A stretch of DNA of 59,197 bases from Methylibium sp. GTDB lineage: Bacteria > Pseudomonadota > Gammaproteobacteria > Burkholderiales > Burkholderiaceae_C. The notes beneath the pieces were generated by a model. That model did not search any database, was not told the origin of the DNA, and was given only the letters and a program-made list of their open reading frames with translations. The first letter of the stretch is position 1. Every line of letters starts with the position of its first letter. Positions 8,544 through 17,660 of the stretch are shown here, piece by piece. The DNA lies in NCBI RefSeq assembly GCF_013817345.1, contig NZ_JACDCW010000003.1, positions 1 through 59,197 of the forward strand, in the 5' to 3' direction. The position numbers were made by a program, and so were the translations under genes.

Positions 8544-9403
8544 CGATCTCGCCGACACCGGGCGTCGCTTTCGGAAAGACGCCGACGCTGACCGATGCGA
8601 AGCCGATTCGCAATGCCGCCGTGCAAGCCCTGCTGCAAGAGCTGATCACCTACCCGAAGCCGGGCCTGGTCAGCCTCGTCGATACCGGCAGCCATGCCGA
8701 CATGGACGCGACGAGCTTCGTGCGCAGCACGCTCGCGCTGAGGCGCTATTTCGAAGACGCGGCGCGCTCGGGCAGCGAGGGCGCATCCTTCGAGACGCTC
8801 AGGCAACTCGGCCTGGCCGCCGAAGCCCGCATGCTGCGCGCGACGCGCGGCGTGAACACGCACCGGGGCGCCATCTTCAACCTGGGGCTGCTGGCCGCCG
8901 CGGCCGGCGCTCGACGCAGTGCTTGTTCGGGCGCACCGATGTCCACGCTCGGCGAGTATGTGAATCACACCTGGGGCCGCGCCATCGCGCAACACCGAAG
9001 GGATGCGACGAGCCATGGCAGCCTCGTGAGTGACCGCCATGCCGTGGGCGGCGCCCCGGCCGAAGCGGCGGCAGGCTTTCGCTCGGTTTACCGGATCGGA
9101 TTGCCCGCCTACCGCGCCGTGCTGTCTCACGGCGGCTCCGCGAACCAAGCGCGTATCCAGGCCTTCTTCGAATTGCTGGCTCGCCTGGACGACACCAACC
9201 TGCTGCATCGAGGCGGACCCGGCGGCTTGGCGTATGCCCGCGCGCGCGCCGGCGTGTTCCTCGGTGAGGGCGGCGTGTTCCAGCCGCACTGGCGCGAGCG
9301 GGCCGTGGAAGTGCACCGCGCGTTCTGCGTGCGCCGTCTCAGCCCTGGCGGCAGCGCCGACCTGCTGGCGGCGTGCCTCTTCGTCCACGCCATCGAAGCC
9401 TGA
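8537..9403 (+). CDS. mdcB: triphosphoribosyl-dephospho-CoA synthase
   Basis: 288 aa, CitG/MdcB family. It makes the prosthetic-group precursor from ATP and dephospho-CoA. Family landmarks are the N-terminal ITYPKPGLVSLVDTGSHADM, TRGVNTHRGAIFNLGLLAAA (the strongest signature), and DDTNLLHRGG plus the C-terminal SPGGSADLLAACLF. The ATG at 8537 lies within the end of mdcG. A long in-frame extension upstream of this ATG overlaps mdcG and is not used. Confidence 0.92.
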   Translation: MLTISPTPGVAFGKTPTLTDAKPIRNAAVQALLQELITYPKPGLVSLVDTGSHADMDATSFVRSTLALRRYFEDAARSGSEGASFETLRQLGLAAEARMLRATRGVNTHRGAIFNLGLLAAAAGARRSACSGAPMSTLGEYVNHTWGRAIAQHRRDATSHGSLVSDRHAVGGAPAEAAAGFRSVYRIGLPAYRAVLSHGGSANQARIQAFFELLARLDDTNLLHRGGPGGLAYARARAGVFLGEGGVFQPHWRERAVEVHRAFCVRRLSPGGSADLLAACLFVHAIEA

Positions 9404-9410
9404 CGCGCCG

Positions 9411-10325
9411 GTGCAGGACTACGCGATCCTTTGCCCCGGCCAGGGCAGCCAGTCGCCCGACATGTTCGAGCTGGTCGCGGCCGACCCGCGCGGGCGCGAG
9501 GTGCTCGAAGAGGCGAGCGACACCCTCGCGTACGACGTGCTGGCGAAGGCACGAAGCGGCGACGGCCTCTTCGACAACGCCTTCGCGCAGCCGGCGATGG
9601 TGGCGCTGGCCCGCGCCACCTGGGCCCTGCTCGAGCCGCAAATCCCTACGCCGGCCCTCTTCGCCGGCTACAGCGTGGGCGAGGTGTCGGCATGGAGCTG
9701 CGCCGGCGCCTGGGACGTGCGCCTGTCCGTCGCGGTGGCGGTGGCGCGCGCCCGAATCATGGACGCGCACAGCCCTCCCAACTACGGCATGCTCGCCGCC
9801 CGCGGGCTGCCGCTGGAGCGGCTTCTCGCGCACGCCACGGGCCTGCACCTCGCCATCGTGAACGACGTCGACCACGCGGTGCTGGCCGGCGCCGACGCGG
9901 CCCTCGGCGCGGCCGAAGCCACCCTCGCATCGCATGGCGCATGGACCCGCCGGCTCGGCGTGCACGTGCCGTCTCACACGCCGGTGCTGAAAACGGCGGC
10001 TTCGAAGTTCGGCGCGTTTCTCGCGACGACTCCGAGCCAGCCCGTTTCCGCACCCGTGCTGCGTGGCGTCGACGGCCGACGCTGCCTGCAAAGCAGCGAG
10101 GCGCCGCAGGCGCTGCAGCGCGCGGTGTGCGAGCCGATCCGCTGGGACGACTGCATGCGCGAGATCGTTGAATCGGGCGTGCGCGTGGTGCTGGATCTGG
10201 GGCCCGGGAGAGCCCTGGCCAACCTGTGCTCCCAGGCTCATCCGCAGCTGACGGCCCGCTCCGTCGCCGATTTCAGATCGGCCCGCGGCGTGGTCGATTG
10301 GCTGCACCGTCAAGTGGAGGCCTGA
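9411..10325 (+). CDS. mdcH: malonate decarboxylase epsilon subunit, malonyl-CoA:ACP acyltransferase
   Basis: 304 aa from a GTG start 7 bp after mdcB. It loads malonyl onto the carrier protein to prime the decarboxylase. Acyltransferase motifs are LCPGQGSQSPDMF near residue 8, the nucleophile elbow GYSVGEVSAW (Ser near residue 86), and VHVPSHTPVL with the catalytic His. Length agrees with MdcH proteins. The GTG is chosen because the residues after it (QDYAILCPGQGSQ) match the usual family start and any extension would overlap mdcB. Confidence 0.9.
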   Translation: MQDYAILCPGQGSQSPDMFELVAADPRGREVLEEASDTLAYDVLAKARSGDGLFDNAFAQPAMVALARATWALLEPQIPTPALFAGYSVGEVSAWSCAGAWDVRLSVAVAVARARIMDAHSPPNYGMLAARGLPLERLLAHATGLHLAIVNDVDHAVLAGADAALGAAEATLASHGAWTRRLGVHVPSHTPVLKTAASKFGAFLATTPSQPVSAPVLRGVDGRRCLQSSEAPQALQRAVCEPIRWDDCMREIVESGVRVVLDLGPGRALANLCSQAHPQLTARSVADFRSARGVVDWLHRQVEA

Positions 10326-10367
10326 GCGTCGAGCACAGGCCCGTATTCAACATTTCAGGAGAACGAC

Positions 10368-11255
10368 ATGGCACAAAGCCAAAGCCCCACGCCTTCCGAA
10401 AGGAAGAAGCGCACGATCACCGAAATCCGCGCGTCCAAGCAGACCGGCGAAAAGATGGTCTACACCTCGGTGCCCGACTACACCTCGGCCAAGTGGGCCG
10501 AGATGGCCGGCGTGGACGTGGCCGTGGTCGGCGACAGCCTGGCGATGGTGGCGCACGGCCACACGAACACCATCCCGGCCACGATGGACATGATGGTGAT
10601 GCACGCCCAAGCCGTGCGCCGCGGCGCGCCCAACACCTTCGTGCTCGGCTGCATGCCCTACCAGAGCTACAACACCGTGGACCGTGCGCTGCTCAATGCC
10701 ACGCGCTTCATGCAGGAAGGCGGCTGCGACGCCGTCAAGCCGCAAGGCGGCAAGTCGCAGGCGCACATCCTGAAGGCGCTGGTGGATGCCGGCATACCCA
10801 CCGCCTCGCACATCGGCCTCACGCCGCACACCATCGCCATGTTCGGCGGCTTCAGGATCCAGGGCCGCACGGCCGACGCGGCGATGAAGATCCTGGAAGA
10901 CGCCCTGGCGATCCAGGACGCGGGCTGCTTCATGCTGGAGTTCGAGGCCGTGCCGGCGAAGATTGCCGCCGTCATCTCGCGCCAGCTCGAGATCCCGACC
11001 ATCGGCATCGGCGCCGGTGCAGGCTGCGACGGACAGATCCTGCTGTCGTACGACCTGCTCGGCGTGTTCACCGACTTCAAGGTCAAGTTCACCAAGCGCT
11101 ACGCCAACCTGACCGAGGTGGCCGTCGCGGGGCTGAGCCAGTACGTGGCCGAAGTGAAGGCCGGGCAGTTTCCCGACGACGATCACAGCTACGGGGTGGA
11201 CGAGAAGGAGTACGAGCGCTTCCTGGATCTGGTGGAAAAGCGCAAGCAGATCTGA
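10368..11255 (+). CDS. PanB-like ketopantoate hydroxymethyltransferase paralogue with altered metal site
   Basis: 295 aa TIM-barrel protein of the PanB family, 42 bp after mdcH behind an AGGAGA ribosome site, so likely the last gene of the mdc transcript. Conserved parts are VPDYTSAKWAEMAGVD, VVGDSLAMV, SHIGLTPHTIAMFGGFRIQG, FEAVPAKIA and TIGIGAGAGCDGQ. Compared with E. coli PanB, the metal ligand Asp45 is kept (VVGDS) and so is the catalytic Glu181 (FEAVP). Asp84 (LADLPF) is Cys (LGCMPY), and Glu114 (VKIEGG) is Gln (VKPQGG). Two of three ligands are therefore changed. It is probably a paralogue with another aldol or lyase reaction, possibly tied to malonate metabolism, rather than the housekeeping PanB. 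Confidence 0.85.
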   Translation: MAQSQSPTPSERKKRTITEIRASKQTGEKMVYTSVPDYTSAKWAEMAGVDVAVVGDSLAMVAHGHTNTIPATMDMMVMHAQAVRRGAPNTFVLGCMPYQSYNTVDRALLNATRFMQEGGCDAVKPQGGKSQAHILKALVDAGIPTASHIGLTPHTIAMFGGFRIQGRTADAAMKILEDALAIQDAGCFMLEFEAVPAKIAAVISRQLEIPTIGIGAGAGCDGQILLSYDLLGVFTDFKVKFTKRYANLTEVAVAGLSQYVAEVKAGQFPDDDHSYGVDEKEYERFLDLVEKRKQI

Positions 11256-11268
11256 GGGCTGCGGTGGT

Positions 11269-11529
11269 TCACTCGCGGCGATGATCCAGCGCATCGATCC
11301 ACAGCGTGGCGCATTCATGGCCGAAGTCGAGTGCCTCCGTGGCGCTGGCGTGGTGCTTCCTCGGTACGTCCACCGCCACCTCGTCTTCGCTTTCCGAGCC
11401 GCGGATGTGCACCGTCACGGGCCAGGTGTCGAGAACCGCGGCGGACAAGGTGGACATCCTGATGCGGTAACCGCTGTGCGCACCGAAGGCCTCGAGCCGC
11501 GGCCCGCGGGCCACCACTTCGTATTTCAT
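11269..11529 (-). CDS. conserved-looking small protein, function unknown
   Basis: 86 aa from the ATG at 11529 (MKYEVVARGPRLEAF). It is soluble, with no signal peptide or membrane segment and no cysteine cluster. The sequence alternates hydrophobic and charged residues like a small beta-rich domain (YRIRMS, WPVTVHIRGS, DEVAVDVPRK) and ends in a short helix. It is convergent with the PanB-like gene (13 bp apart). An upstream in-frame extension to 11703 is rejected because it has poor composition. No family recognised. Confidence 0.55.
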   Translation of the reverse strand: MKYEVVARGPRLEAFGAHSGYRIRMSTLSAAVLDTWPVTVHIRGSESEDEVAVDVPRKHHASATEALDFGHECATLWIDALDHRRE

Positions 11530-11727
11530 TTCTGCCGTTCCTGTTTTCAAGAAAGCGCAGAGTCTTGTACCGCGCAACGCGCGGTGAGTCGGCGGCGAGG
11601 CGCACACGACCGTGCATGCCGCCGCTGCCCGAGGCGCCGGTCCGCGGCGCGCATGCAGCCCGGCTGCACAGGTGATCGAAGGGCGATTGCGGCCCTCGCC
11701 CATAAGCCCTCGCCTACAATCCGCGTC

Positions 11728-11822
11728 GACGGGCCTCCCCGCATGGGGGCGCGGCCAACCGGGTCAGGTCGGGAACGAAGCAGCCCTAACCGTTAGCTCT
11801 CAGTGCCGGGGTCGGGCTCGTC
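11728..11822 (+). ncRNA. ffs: signal recognition particle RNA, small bacterial type (4.5S)
   Basis: The conserved SRP domain is visible: GTCAGGTC, GGGAACGAAGCAGCC and the return strand GTGCCGGGGTCGGGCTC. The outer stem pairs GACGGGCC..CCCCG at the 5' end with CGGGGTCGGGCTCGTC at the 3' end. It is followed by a pyrimidine-rich tract (CCCTTTTCCCTTTC) that may assist termination. This RNA binds Ffh and targets membrane proteins. Ends are approximate within a few bases. Confidence 0.9.
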
Positions 11823-11838
11823 ACCCTTTTCCCTTTCG

Positions 11839-14346
11839 TCAACCGCCACTCGCCTGCCTGAAGGCCATCACGGCCTGGTTGCGCAAGGTGCGAAGCAGCG
11901 AAAGCTCTTTTTCGCTGAGCACGATGGCACCGGCCTCGGCCTTGTCGGCGTAGATCAACCCGACCGGCGCGCCCTTCACGAGCAGCGGCAACAGCAGGAA
12001 AGCCGGCGCGTCGACGCTGGCGGTGTACCAGGCCGGCAGCCGCGCCCGCATGCTGGCCGTGGTGGCATCGGCGATCAGTGTGTCGGCGCCCTTGACGCAC
12101 ACTGCGCTGAACAGGTCCGCCGGTGCATCCGGCACGGGCCGGGTGCCCACGCGAAAGGCGGCGCGCAACGACTCGTCGCCCTCGCCCAGCATGAAGCGGC
12201 CGACCAGCGCGCCGCTCTTCGCGTCGCGCAGGCAGAAAAGCACGCGGCGGAAACCCAGCGCGCGGTACATGGTTTCGAGAATCATGCGCAGCACCTCGCC
12301 GAGCTTGACGTCCTCGACCATGCTGTTGGTGATGTCCTGGATGCCGGCGGCAAGCACGCCGGCCGGGTCGGCTGCGGCGGCGCGGTCGCGTCCCTGCGCA
12401 ACGGCGAGCACCAGTGTCGATTCGCAGCCACTGGGGCCGAGGGCCACGTCGGAGATCGTGTCGGGCGCATCCGCAGGTGCATGCCCCGTGCTCCCGACCG
12501 CCGGTGTGGGTGTACGGGCCGCATCGCGCGGTGCCATCAACCGCTCGGCGGGTGCGCCGGGGCGCAGCACGATCTCCAGGCCCGAAGCCAGTTCGGTGAG
12601 GCGCACGCGTGAGCGTGCGACCGCGCCGAGGATGTCGGGCGCCGGCACACCGAGCACTCGCGCATAACGAGCCCCGACCTCGGCGAGACGCCTGGCGCCT
12701 TCCTCGGGCTCATGCTGCAGCAAGGTGTCGGCCATGTCGTTGGCGGCGGTAGCGACCCAGCGCAGCCGTTCCGCCGCAGCCTGCGGCGGCTGGCCCGGCG
12801 GCACGCCGCCGTCGCCCTGCATGCAGCGCTGCAGCGTCTCGGGCAGGCCCCAGTGACGCGCCACGCCGAGGCCGAGTTCCTCGTAGCTCAGGCCGAGCAC
12901 CGATTGCGATGCGCGTGCTTCCGGTACCGGCACCTTCGGGTTGTCGCGCGCCGGCACGGCGCCGGGTTGCACGAGCCGGCGCACCTGCTCGGCTTCCTCC
13001 GGAAAATAGAACTCGGCCAGCAAGCGGCCGAGGTTGCGTAACATGGCACCGAGAAAGGCTTCCTCGACCGCCCCGGGCTGCGACATCGAGCGCGGACACA
13101 GCTCCTCGGCCAGGGTGCCGGCCAGCAGGGCTCGCAGAAACTCCTGCTTGATCTGCTGCGCATGCAGCTTGTCGTTCATGTGCTCGACGAGCACCAGCGA
13201 CAAGGCCAGGTTGCGCACGCCGGCGAAGCCCATCAACGCGACCGCGCGCGACACCGTGCTGATGCTGCCGCCGGCTTGCGAGTAATGGGCGGTGTTGACC
13301 AGTCGCAGCAGCTTGTGCGTGAGCGCCACGTCCTTGAGGATCTCGCCGGCCAGGCTGGAGAGACTCTCGTTCTCGGATGCAGCCACACGCTGGATGCGCG
13401 CGACCGAATCCGACAGCGCCGGGAAGTCGGTCTTGTGGCGCATGCGGCGCAGCAGGAAGTCGAGTGCGCCGGCCTTGGTCTTGCTGCTGACGCTGTCGCC
13501 GGGGTTTCTTGCGTCAGCTACCGGCGTGAGCCAAAGGCGCAGCGCATCGCGCAGTTCAGCCGCGTCGGCGTAGCGGCGCACCGGGTCGCGCGCCAGCGCA
13601 CGTTGAATCACCCCGCGCAGCGCGTCGTCGACCGGCTGCGGCAGCTTTGCCGGAAGGGCGAGGTCGGTCTCGACAATGCGCTTGCGCACCGCCGGCACCT
13701 CGGCATCGTCGACCAGCGGATGGCCCAGCATCAGCTCGGCCAGCAGCAGCCCGAGCGCGAACACATCGACCGCCGCCGTCGGCGCTGCGCCGCGCAGCGT
13801 CTCGGGCGCCGCATAGCGCGGCGTACCGACGGCGACCGCCGCGACGCCACTCCTGACCGCGATGCCGAAGTCGGTGACACGCGCCCGGCCGGCGGCGTCG
13901 ATCAGCAGGTTGGAGGGCTTGATGTCGCGGTGCACCAGGCCGGCGGCGTGCGCCTGCGCCAGTGCGTCGAGCACACCGAGCAGCCACTCGACCGCTTCGC
14001 GCGGCGCGAAGGGACCGCGGGTGCGCAGGTGGCGGTCGAGCGGTGCGCCGCTGATGTACTCGAACACGAGGTAGGGCTGCGCATCGGCGCCGCTGCCCTG
14101 CACGTCGGCCTCGAACACGGCCACGATGTGCGGATGGTTGAGTGCCGCGACATGGCGGGCTTCGGCCAGCCAGTCGCCGAGGTTCGCCCCGGCTTGCGGC
14201 GTCATCAGCTTGAGCGCCACGTCGCGCGCCAGGCGCGGGTCGTGGGCCAGCCACACTGTGGCCTGCGAGCCGCGGCCGATCACGCGCTTGAGTTCGAAAC
14301 GGCCGACGCGCTGGGGCGCGCGTGGCGGGCTGGAGGTCGCTGCCAT
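11839..14346 (-). CDS. serine/threonine protein kinase with HDOD and GAF domains
   Basis: 835 aa. Domain order: Hanks-type kinase (about 15-280; glycine loop IGRGSQATVWLA, VALKL lysine, HRDIKPSN catalytic loop, DFG intact), an HDOD domain (about 305-500; TDFPALSDSVARIQ, KLLRLVNTAHYSQAG, LMGFAGVRNLALSLVL), a linker, and a C-terminal GAF domain (about 665-830). The kinase looks active. HDOD proteins of this build act in stress, motility or second-messenger signalling. ATG 14346 is preferred; a TTG at 14376 would overlap the upstream gene. It forms a tandem operon with the paralogous pseudokinase gene just upstream. Confidence 0.9.
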   Translation of the reverse strand: MAATSSPPRAPQRVGRFELKRVIGRGSQATVWLAHDPRLARDVALKLMTPQAGANLGDWLAEARHVAALNHPHIVAVFEADVQGSGADAQPYLVFEYISGAPLDRHLRTRGPFAPREAVEWLLGVLDALAQAHAAGLVHRDIKPSNLLIDAAGRARVTDFGIAVRSGVAAVAVGTPRYAAPETLRGAAPTAAVDVFALGLLLAELMLGHPLVDDAEVPAVRKRIVETDLALPAKLPQPVDDALRGVIQRALARDPVRRYADAAELRDALRLWLTPVADARNPGDSVSSKTKAGALDFLLRRMRHKTDFPALSDSVARIQRVAASENESLSSLAGEILKDVALTHKLLRLVNTAHYSQAGGSISTVSRAVALMGFAGVRNLALSLVLVEHMNDKLHAQQIKQEFLRALLAGTLAEELCPRSMSQPGAVEEAFLGAMLRNLGRLLAEFYFPEEAEQVRRLVQPGAVPARDNPKVPVPEARASQSVLGLSYEELGLGVARHWGLPETLQRCMQGDGGVPPGQPPQAAAERLRWVATAANDMADTLLQHEPEEGARRLAEVGARYARVLGVPAPDILGAVARSRVRLTELASGLEIVLRPGAPAERLMAPRDAARTPTPAVGSTGHAPADAPDTISDVALGPSGCESTLVLAVAQGRDRAAAADPAGVLAAGIQDITNSMVEDVKLGEVLRMILETMYRALGFRRVLFCLRDAKSGALVGRFMLGEGDESLRAAFRVGTRPVPDAPADLFSAVCVKGADTLIADATTASMRARLPAWYTASVDAPAFLLLPLLVKGAPVGLIYADKAEAGAIVLSEKELSLLRTLRNQAVMAFRQASGG

Positions 14347-14372
14347 GAGGCGGGTCTCTGGGAAAGAAAACT

Positions 14373-16142
14373 TCAAAATGAACGCTCGGCGGCCTGCGAC
14401 TCGGCGCCGACCGCGCGCCGCGCCTTGTGCAAGGCATCGCTCAGTTCTCCGGGGGCCAGCACCAACGCGCGCACATAGCGCTGCGTGACGCGGGCCAATG
14501 CCGTTGCGGCCTGTGCCGGCGGCGCTGCTGCAGCGGCGACCGCCTCCGCAGCGGCGCTGCCGAGCAGCCGCACCATGTCGCGGCGGTCATCCGGCACACG
14601 CACCGGCGTCTCGAGCGAGGCGCGTCGCAGCGATGCGAGGACGTGCTCGTCGAGCCCCCAGTGGCGCGCCACCGCGACCGCCAGGGTGTCGAGATCCACG
14701 CCGATGACGGCGCAGGCGGCGGCCGCAGCAGGCATGCCGCGAGCGCCCTCGCCCGGATCGACGAGGCGGGCGATCTGCTCGGCTTCGTCGGGGAAGTGAT
14801 AGCGCAACAGCAAACCGCCCAGGTGCTGCAGCAGGGCGATCAGGAAGACGGCCTCGCCGTCCATGTCGGCCGGGCACAACTCGCGCGCCACATGCGCGGC
14901 CATTCGGGCTTCGCGCAGGCTCACGGACAAGGCCCGCGCAGGCGCGGCGCCGAGCGGTCCGGGCCAGGCCCGCAGCCCGGCCGCTGCACGGCGCAGGCCT
15001 TGAATGCCGAGAAGCTGCACCGCACGTCGCACGGTGGTCACCGTGCCGAAGCCCTGCCCCGAGCTGGCTGCAAGATGCGCGGTGTTGACCTGGCGCAGCA
15101 GCTCGAAGGCCAGCGCCGGGTCCTGCACGATCAGCTCCGTCATTTCGGCGATGCGCTGCTGCTCCATTGCAGCGATCTCCGACACGCGCGAGAGCAGCCC
15201 CGGCAGCGCCGGCAGGTGGCCGACGCTCGAGAGCCGGTCGAGCAGAAGCGAGAGAACGCCTTCACTGCCGGCCTGCGCATCGATCCAGCCCTGCAGTGCG
15301 CGCTCGAGACTGCGCGCGCCGAGATAGCGCGAGCGCGGCTCGCTCGCCGTGGCTCGGTTGCAGATGGCGCGCAGCGCATCGGATACCGGCTGCGGCGTGC
15401 TCCAACCCAGGCGCACGATCTCGCGTTCCAGACGCTGCACCGCCGTGGCCGCGTCGGCCTCGTCGAGCGCGGGTCGGCCGGCGAGCAGACGGTGCAGCAA
15501 CAGTCCGCAGGCAAGCAGATCGCGCTCATGGGCGGCACGCTGGCTGCGCAGGGCGCCGGTGCTGCCCACCGGGGGCGCGGGGGCGGTCGCGTCGGCTAGG
15601 GCGGATTCCGTCGCGTTCGCATCGGCGCCGGCGCTCATCAGCAGCGCGCGGCCCTGCGCGTCGATCAGCACGCTGGCCACGCCGATGTCGCCGTGCGAGA
15701 GCCCTGCCTCGTGCGCGAACGCCAGCCCGTGCAGCACGTCGCACAGCCACTGCGCCGACTGGGCCGGCGTCGGTTGCGGGCCGGCGACCAGGTGTTCGGC
15801 CAGGGTGATACCGGCCGCGCGCGGCGAAGCAACGAAGGGCCACCGTTCTTCGAGGCCGATCTCGGCGACCGTCACCAGTTGCGGATGACTGAGCCGCGCC
15901 GCATCGCGCGCGCCTTGCAGCCAGGCACGCAGCGACGCCGCATCGGCGGGCTGCTGGCGCGGCAGGCTGACATAGGCCTCGCGGCCATCCGCGGCCTGCG
16001 CCAGCCACAGCATGCCGCGGCTGCTCTTGGCGAGGAGGCGCACAAGCGCGTAGCGGCCGATGCGGCGGCGGCCCGGCATGCCGGCAGGCAGCGGCCGGCC
16101 GGCCGGCACGGCGTCAGGCGGGTTGGGCGGAGAAGAAGGCAT
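14373..16142 (-). CDS. pseudokinase-HDOD protein
   Basis: 589 aa paralogue of the downstream kinase-HDOD protein. The N-terminal kinase-like domain (about 20-290) has lost its key residues. The VAxK lysine region reads AYVSLPR, the catalytic loop reads SHGDIGVASVLI (Arg and Asn missing, Asp kept), and DFG is replaced by MSAGAD. The HDOD domain (about 320-520) is well kept (GHLPALPGLLSRVSEIA, ELLRQVNTAHLAASSG, LLGIQGLRRAAAG). It may bind nucleotide or scaffold the neighbouring kinase instead of phosphorylating. ATG 16142 is chosen; a TTG at 16229 is possible. Its stop almost abuts the next gene, so the two are cotranscribed. Confidence 0.85.
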   Translation of the reverse strand: MPSSPPNPPDAVPAGRPLPAGMPGRRRIGRYALVRLLAKSSRGMLWLAQAADGREAYVSLPRQQPADAASLRAWLQGARDAARLSHPQLVTVAEIGLEERWPFVASPRAAGITLAEHLVAGPQPTPAQSAQWLCDVLHGLAFAHEAGLSHGDIGVASVLIDAQGRALLMSAGADANATESALADATAPAPPVGSTGALRSQRAAHERDLLACGLLLHRLLAGRPALDEADAATAVQRLEREIVRLGWSTPQPVSDALRAICNRATASEPRSRYLGARSLERALQGWIDAQAGSEGVLSLLLDRLSSVGHLPALPGLLSRVSEIAAMEQQRIAEMTELIVQDPALAFELLRQVNTAHLAASSGQGFGTVTTVRRAVQLLGIQGLRRAAAGLRAWPGPLGAAPARALSVSLREARMAAHVARELCPADMDGEAVFLIALLQHLGGLLLRYHFPDEAEQIARLVDPGEGARGMPAAAAACAVIGVDLDTLAVAVARHWGLDEHVLASLRRASLETPVRVPDDRRDMVRLLGSAAAEAVAAAAAPPAQAATALARVTQRYVRALVLAPGELSDALHKARRAVGAESQAAERSF

Positions 16143-16304
16143 GGACCGGGAAAGAGGCGAGGCGCGCGTTTCGATGCCGCCATTTGAGCGCGAGCGGGGG
16201 AGCGGCGAAGGCCTGAACTGTGCCGGCAAGGCGGGTCACTTCCGGCAGCGGCGGCGGGCGCTTCCTATACTGCCCCGCTCTCTTTTCACCTGGAGTCGCC
16301 CGAC

Positions 16305-17174
16305 ATGAAGATCGCCCTGCTCGGCACCGGCCTGATGGGCCTGCCGATGGCACGCCGGCTGTGCGCCGCCGGTTTCGAACTCACCGTGTGGAACCGCACG
16401 CGCGCGCGGGCCGAGCCTCTGCTTGCCGATGGCGCACGGGTCGCCGCCAGCGCGGCCGAAGCGGTGCGCGGCGCCGAAGCGGTGGTCACCATGCTCGAAC
16501 ACGGCGAAGCGGTGCACGACGTGCTGTTCGCGCAGGGCGTCGCCGACGCACTCTCGCCCGGCGCGCTGCTCGTGGACATGAGCTCCATCGAACCCGACGA
16601 GGCCCGCACCCACGCCGCGGCGCTGGTCGAGCGCGGCGCGGCTCACCTCGATGCGCCGGTCTCGGGCGGCACGGTGGGCGCGCAAGCCGGCACGCTGGCC
16701 ATCATGGCCGGCGGCTCGGCGGCCGACTTCGAGCGCGCCGCGCCGCTGTTCGCGCCGCTCGGCCGCGCCACGCACGTGGGCCCGCACGGCGCCGGGCAAC
16801 TAGCCAAGCTCGCCAACCAGATGATCGTTGGCATCACCATCGGCGCAGTGGCCGAGGCGCTGCTGCTGGCCGAGCGCGGCGGCGCCGACCCGGCGAAGGT
16901 ACGCGAGGCGCTGCGCGGCGGCTTCGCCGACAGCCGCATCCTCGAAGTGCACGGCCAGCGCATGGTCGAGCGCGATTTCGCCAAGCGCGCCGCCATCACC
17001 GTGCAGATCAAGGACCTGCGCAACGCGCTGGCCACAGGAGCCGGCTTCGACTTCCAGGCGCCGATCACCGAGCTCTTCGAGCAGCTCTACACCAGCGCCG
17101 CCGAACACGGCTGGGGCGACGCCGACCACTCCGGCCTGTGGCTCGAACTGGCCCGGCGCAATGGCCTCTCCTGA
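16305..17174 (+). CDS. NAD(P)-dependent beta-hydroxyacid dehydrogenase (3-hydroxyisobutyrate dehydrogenase-like)
   Basis: 289 aa, full length for the family. The N-terminal Rossmann motif GTGLMGLPMARRL is followed by NRTRARAEPL, the substrate-binding segment DAPVSGGTVGAQAGTLAIMAGG (about residues 120-140), and the catalytic lysine region GAGQLAKLANQMIVG (about 165-180). These enzymes oxidise 3-hydroxyisobutyrate, tartronate semialdehyde or related acids, or reduce succinic semialdehyde or glyoxylate. The exact substrate is not clear. It is a single gene upstream of tRNA-Ala. Confidence 0.9.
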   Translation: MKIALLGTGLMGLPMARRLCAAGFELTVWNRTRARAEPLLADGARVAASAAEAVRGAEAVVTMLEHGEAVHDVLFAQGVADALSPGALLVDMSSIEPDEARTHAAALVERGAAHLDAPVSGGTVGAQAGTLAIMAGGSAADFERAAPLFAPLGRATHVGPHGAGQLAKLANQMIVGITIGAVAEALLLAERGGADPAKVREALRGGFADSRILEVHGQRMVERDFAKRAAITVQIKDLRNALATGAGFDFQAPITELFEQLYTSAAEHGWGDADHSGLWLELARRNGLS

Positions 17175-17216
17175 GCCCTTGCCGGCAGGCGCTCAGCTAT
17201 ACTTCGCCCGTTCTTC

Positions 17217-17292
<76 letters not shown>

Positions 17293-17304
17293 AGATGCTA
17301 GGAA

Positions 17305-17335
17305 ACACGGGCCTTCGCGGCCCGTGTCTGTTTTC
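17305..17335 (+). terminator. Rho-independent terminator after tRNA-Ala
   Basis: Nine-bp perfect stem ACACGGGCC/GGCCCGTGT with a five-base loop, followed by CTGTTTT. It directly follows the tRNA. Just beyond it the sequence CTACCCACACTTTTACCC resembles the AT-rich direct repeats seen beside integrase attachment sites. Confidence 0.85.
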
Positions 17336-17438
17336 TACCCACACTTTTACCCTGTCTCATGGCTAGCAGCTCTGGTCTCCGTGGCGCGCTCCTAGGCGGG
17401 GCAGCGGGCCGACGCAGGCGGCAACGGCTGGGTGCGTC

Positions 17439-17660
17439 CTAGCCGTTCCTCGCCAGCGCTCGCTGGAGGCTCTGACCCGCTGCAGCTGCAATCTGGTCCT
17501 GCGTCGCCCGCGAAACCGGCCCGCTGATGGTGAAGTTTTTCGCCACGTTCACCGGCCGCTGCTGATTCATCCCGCTGGCTTGGAGCGAAACGAGGGTGCC
17601 GGTGGTTTTCGGTACGAACAACTCGGGACCGCGCTCGCCGACGACGCTCGAAGCGCATCA
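17439..17660 (-). pseudogene. phage tail tape-measure protein, C-terminal remnant
   Basis: Minus-strand frame reading VVGERGPELFVPKTTGT, then NFTISGPVSRATQDQI and AAAAGQSLQRALARNG, then stop. The GERGPELFVP segment followed by a short repeat-like tail is characteristic of the C-terminus of phage tail tape-measure proteins. Only about 70 residues survive and no start or upstream phage gene is present. It overlaps, in another frame, the 3' end of the metal-type small gene on the same strand. This marks a junction of phage-derived and other DNA near 17.65 kb. Confidence 0.6.
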
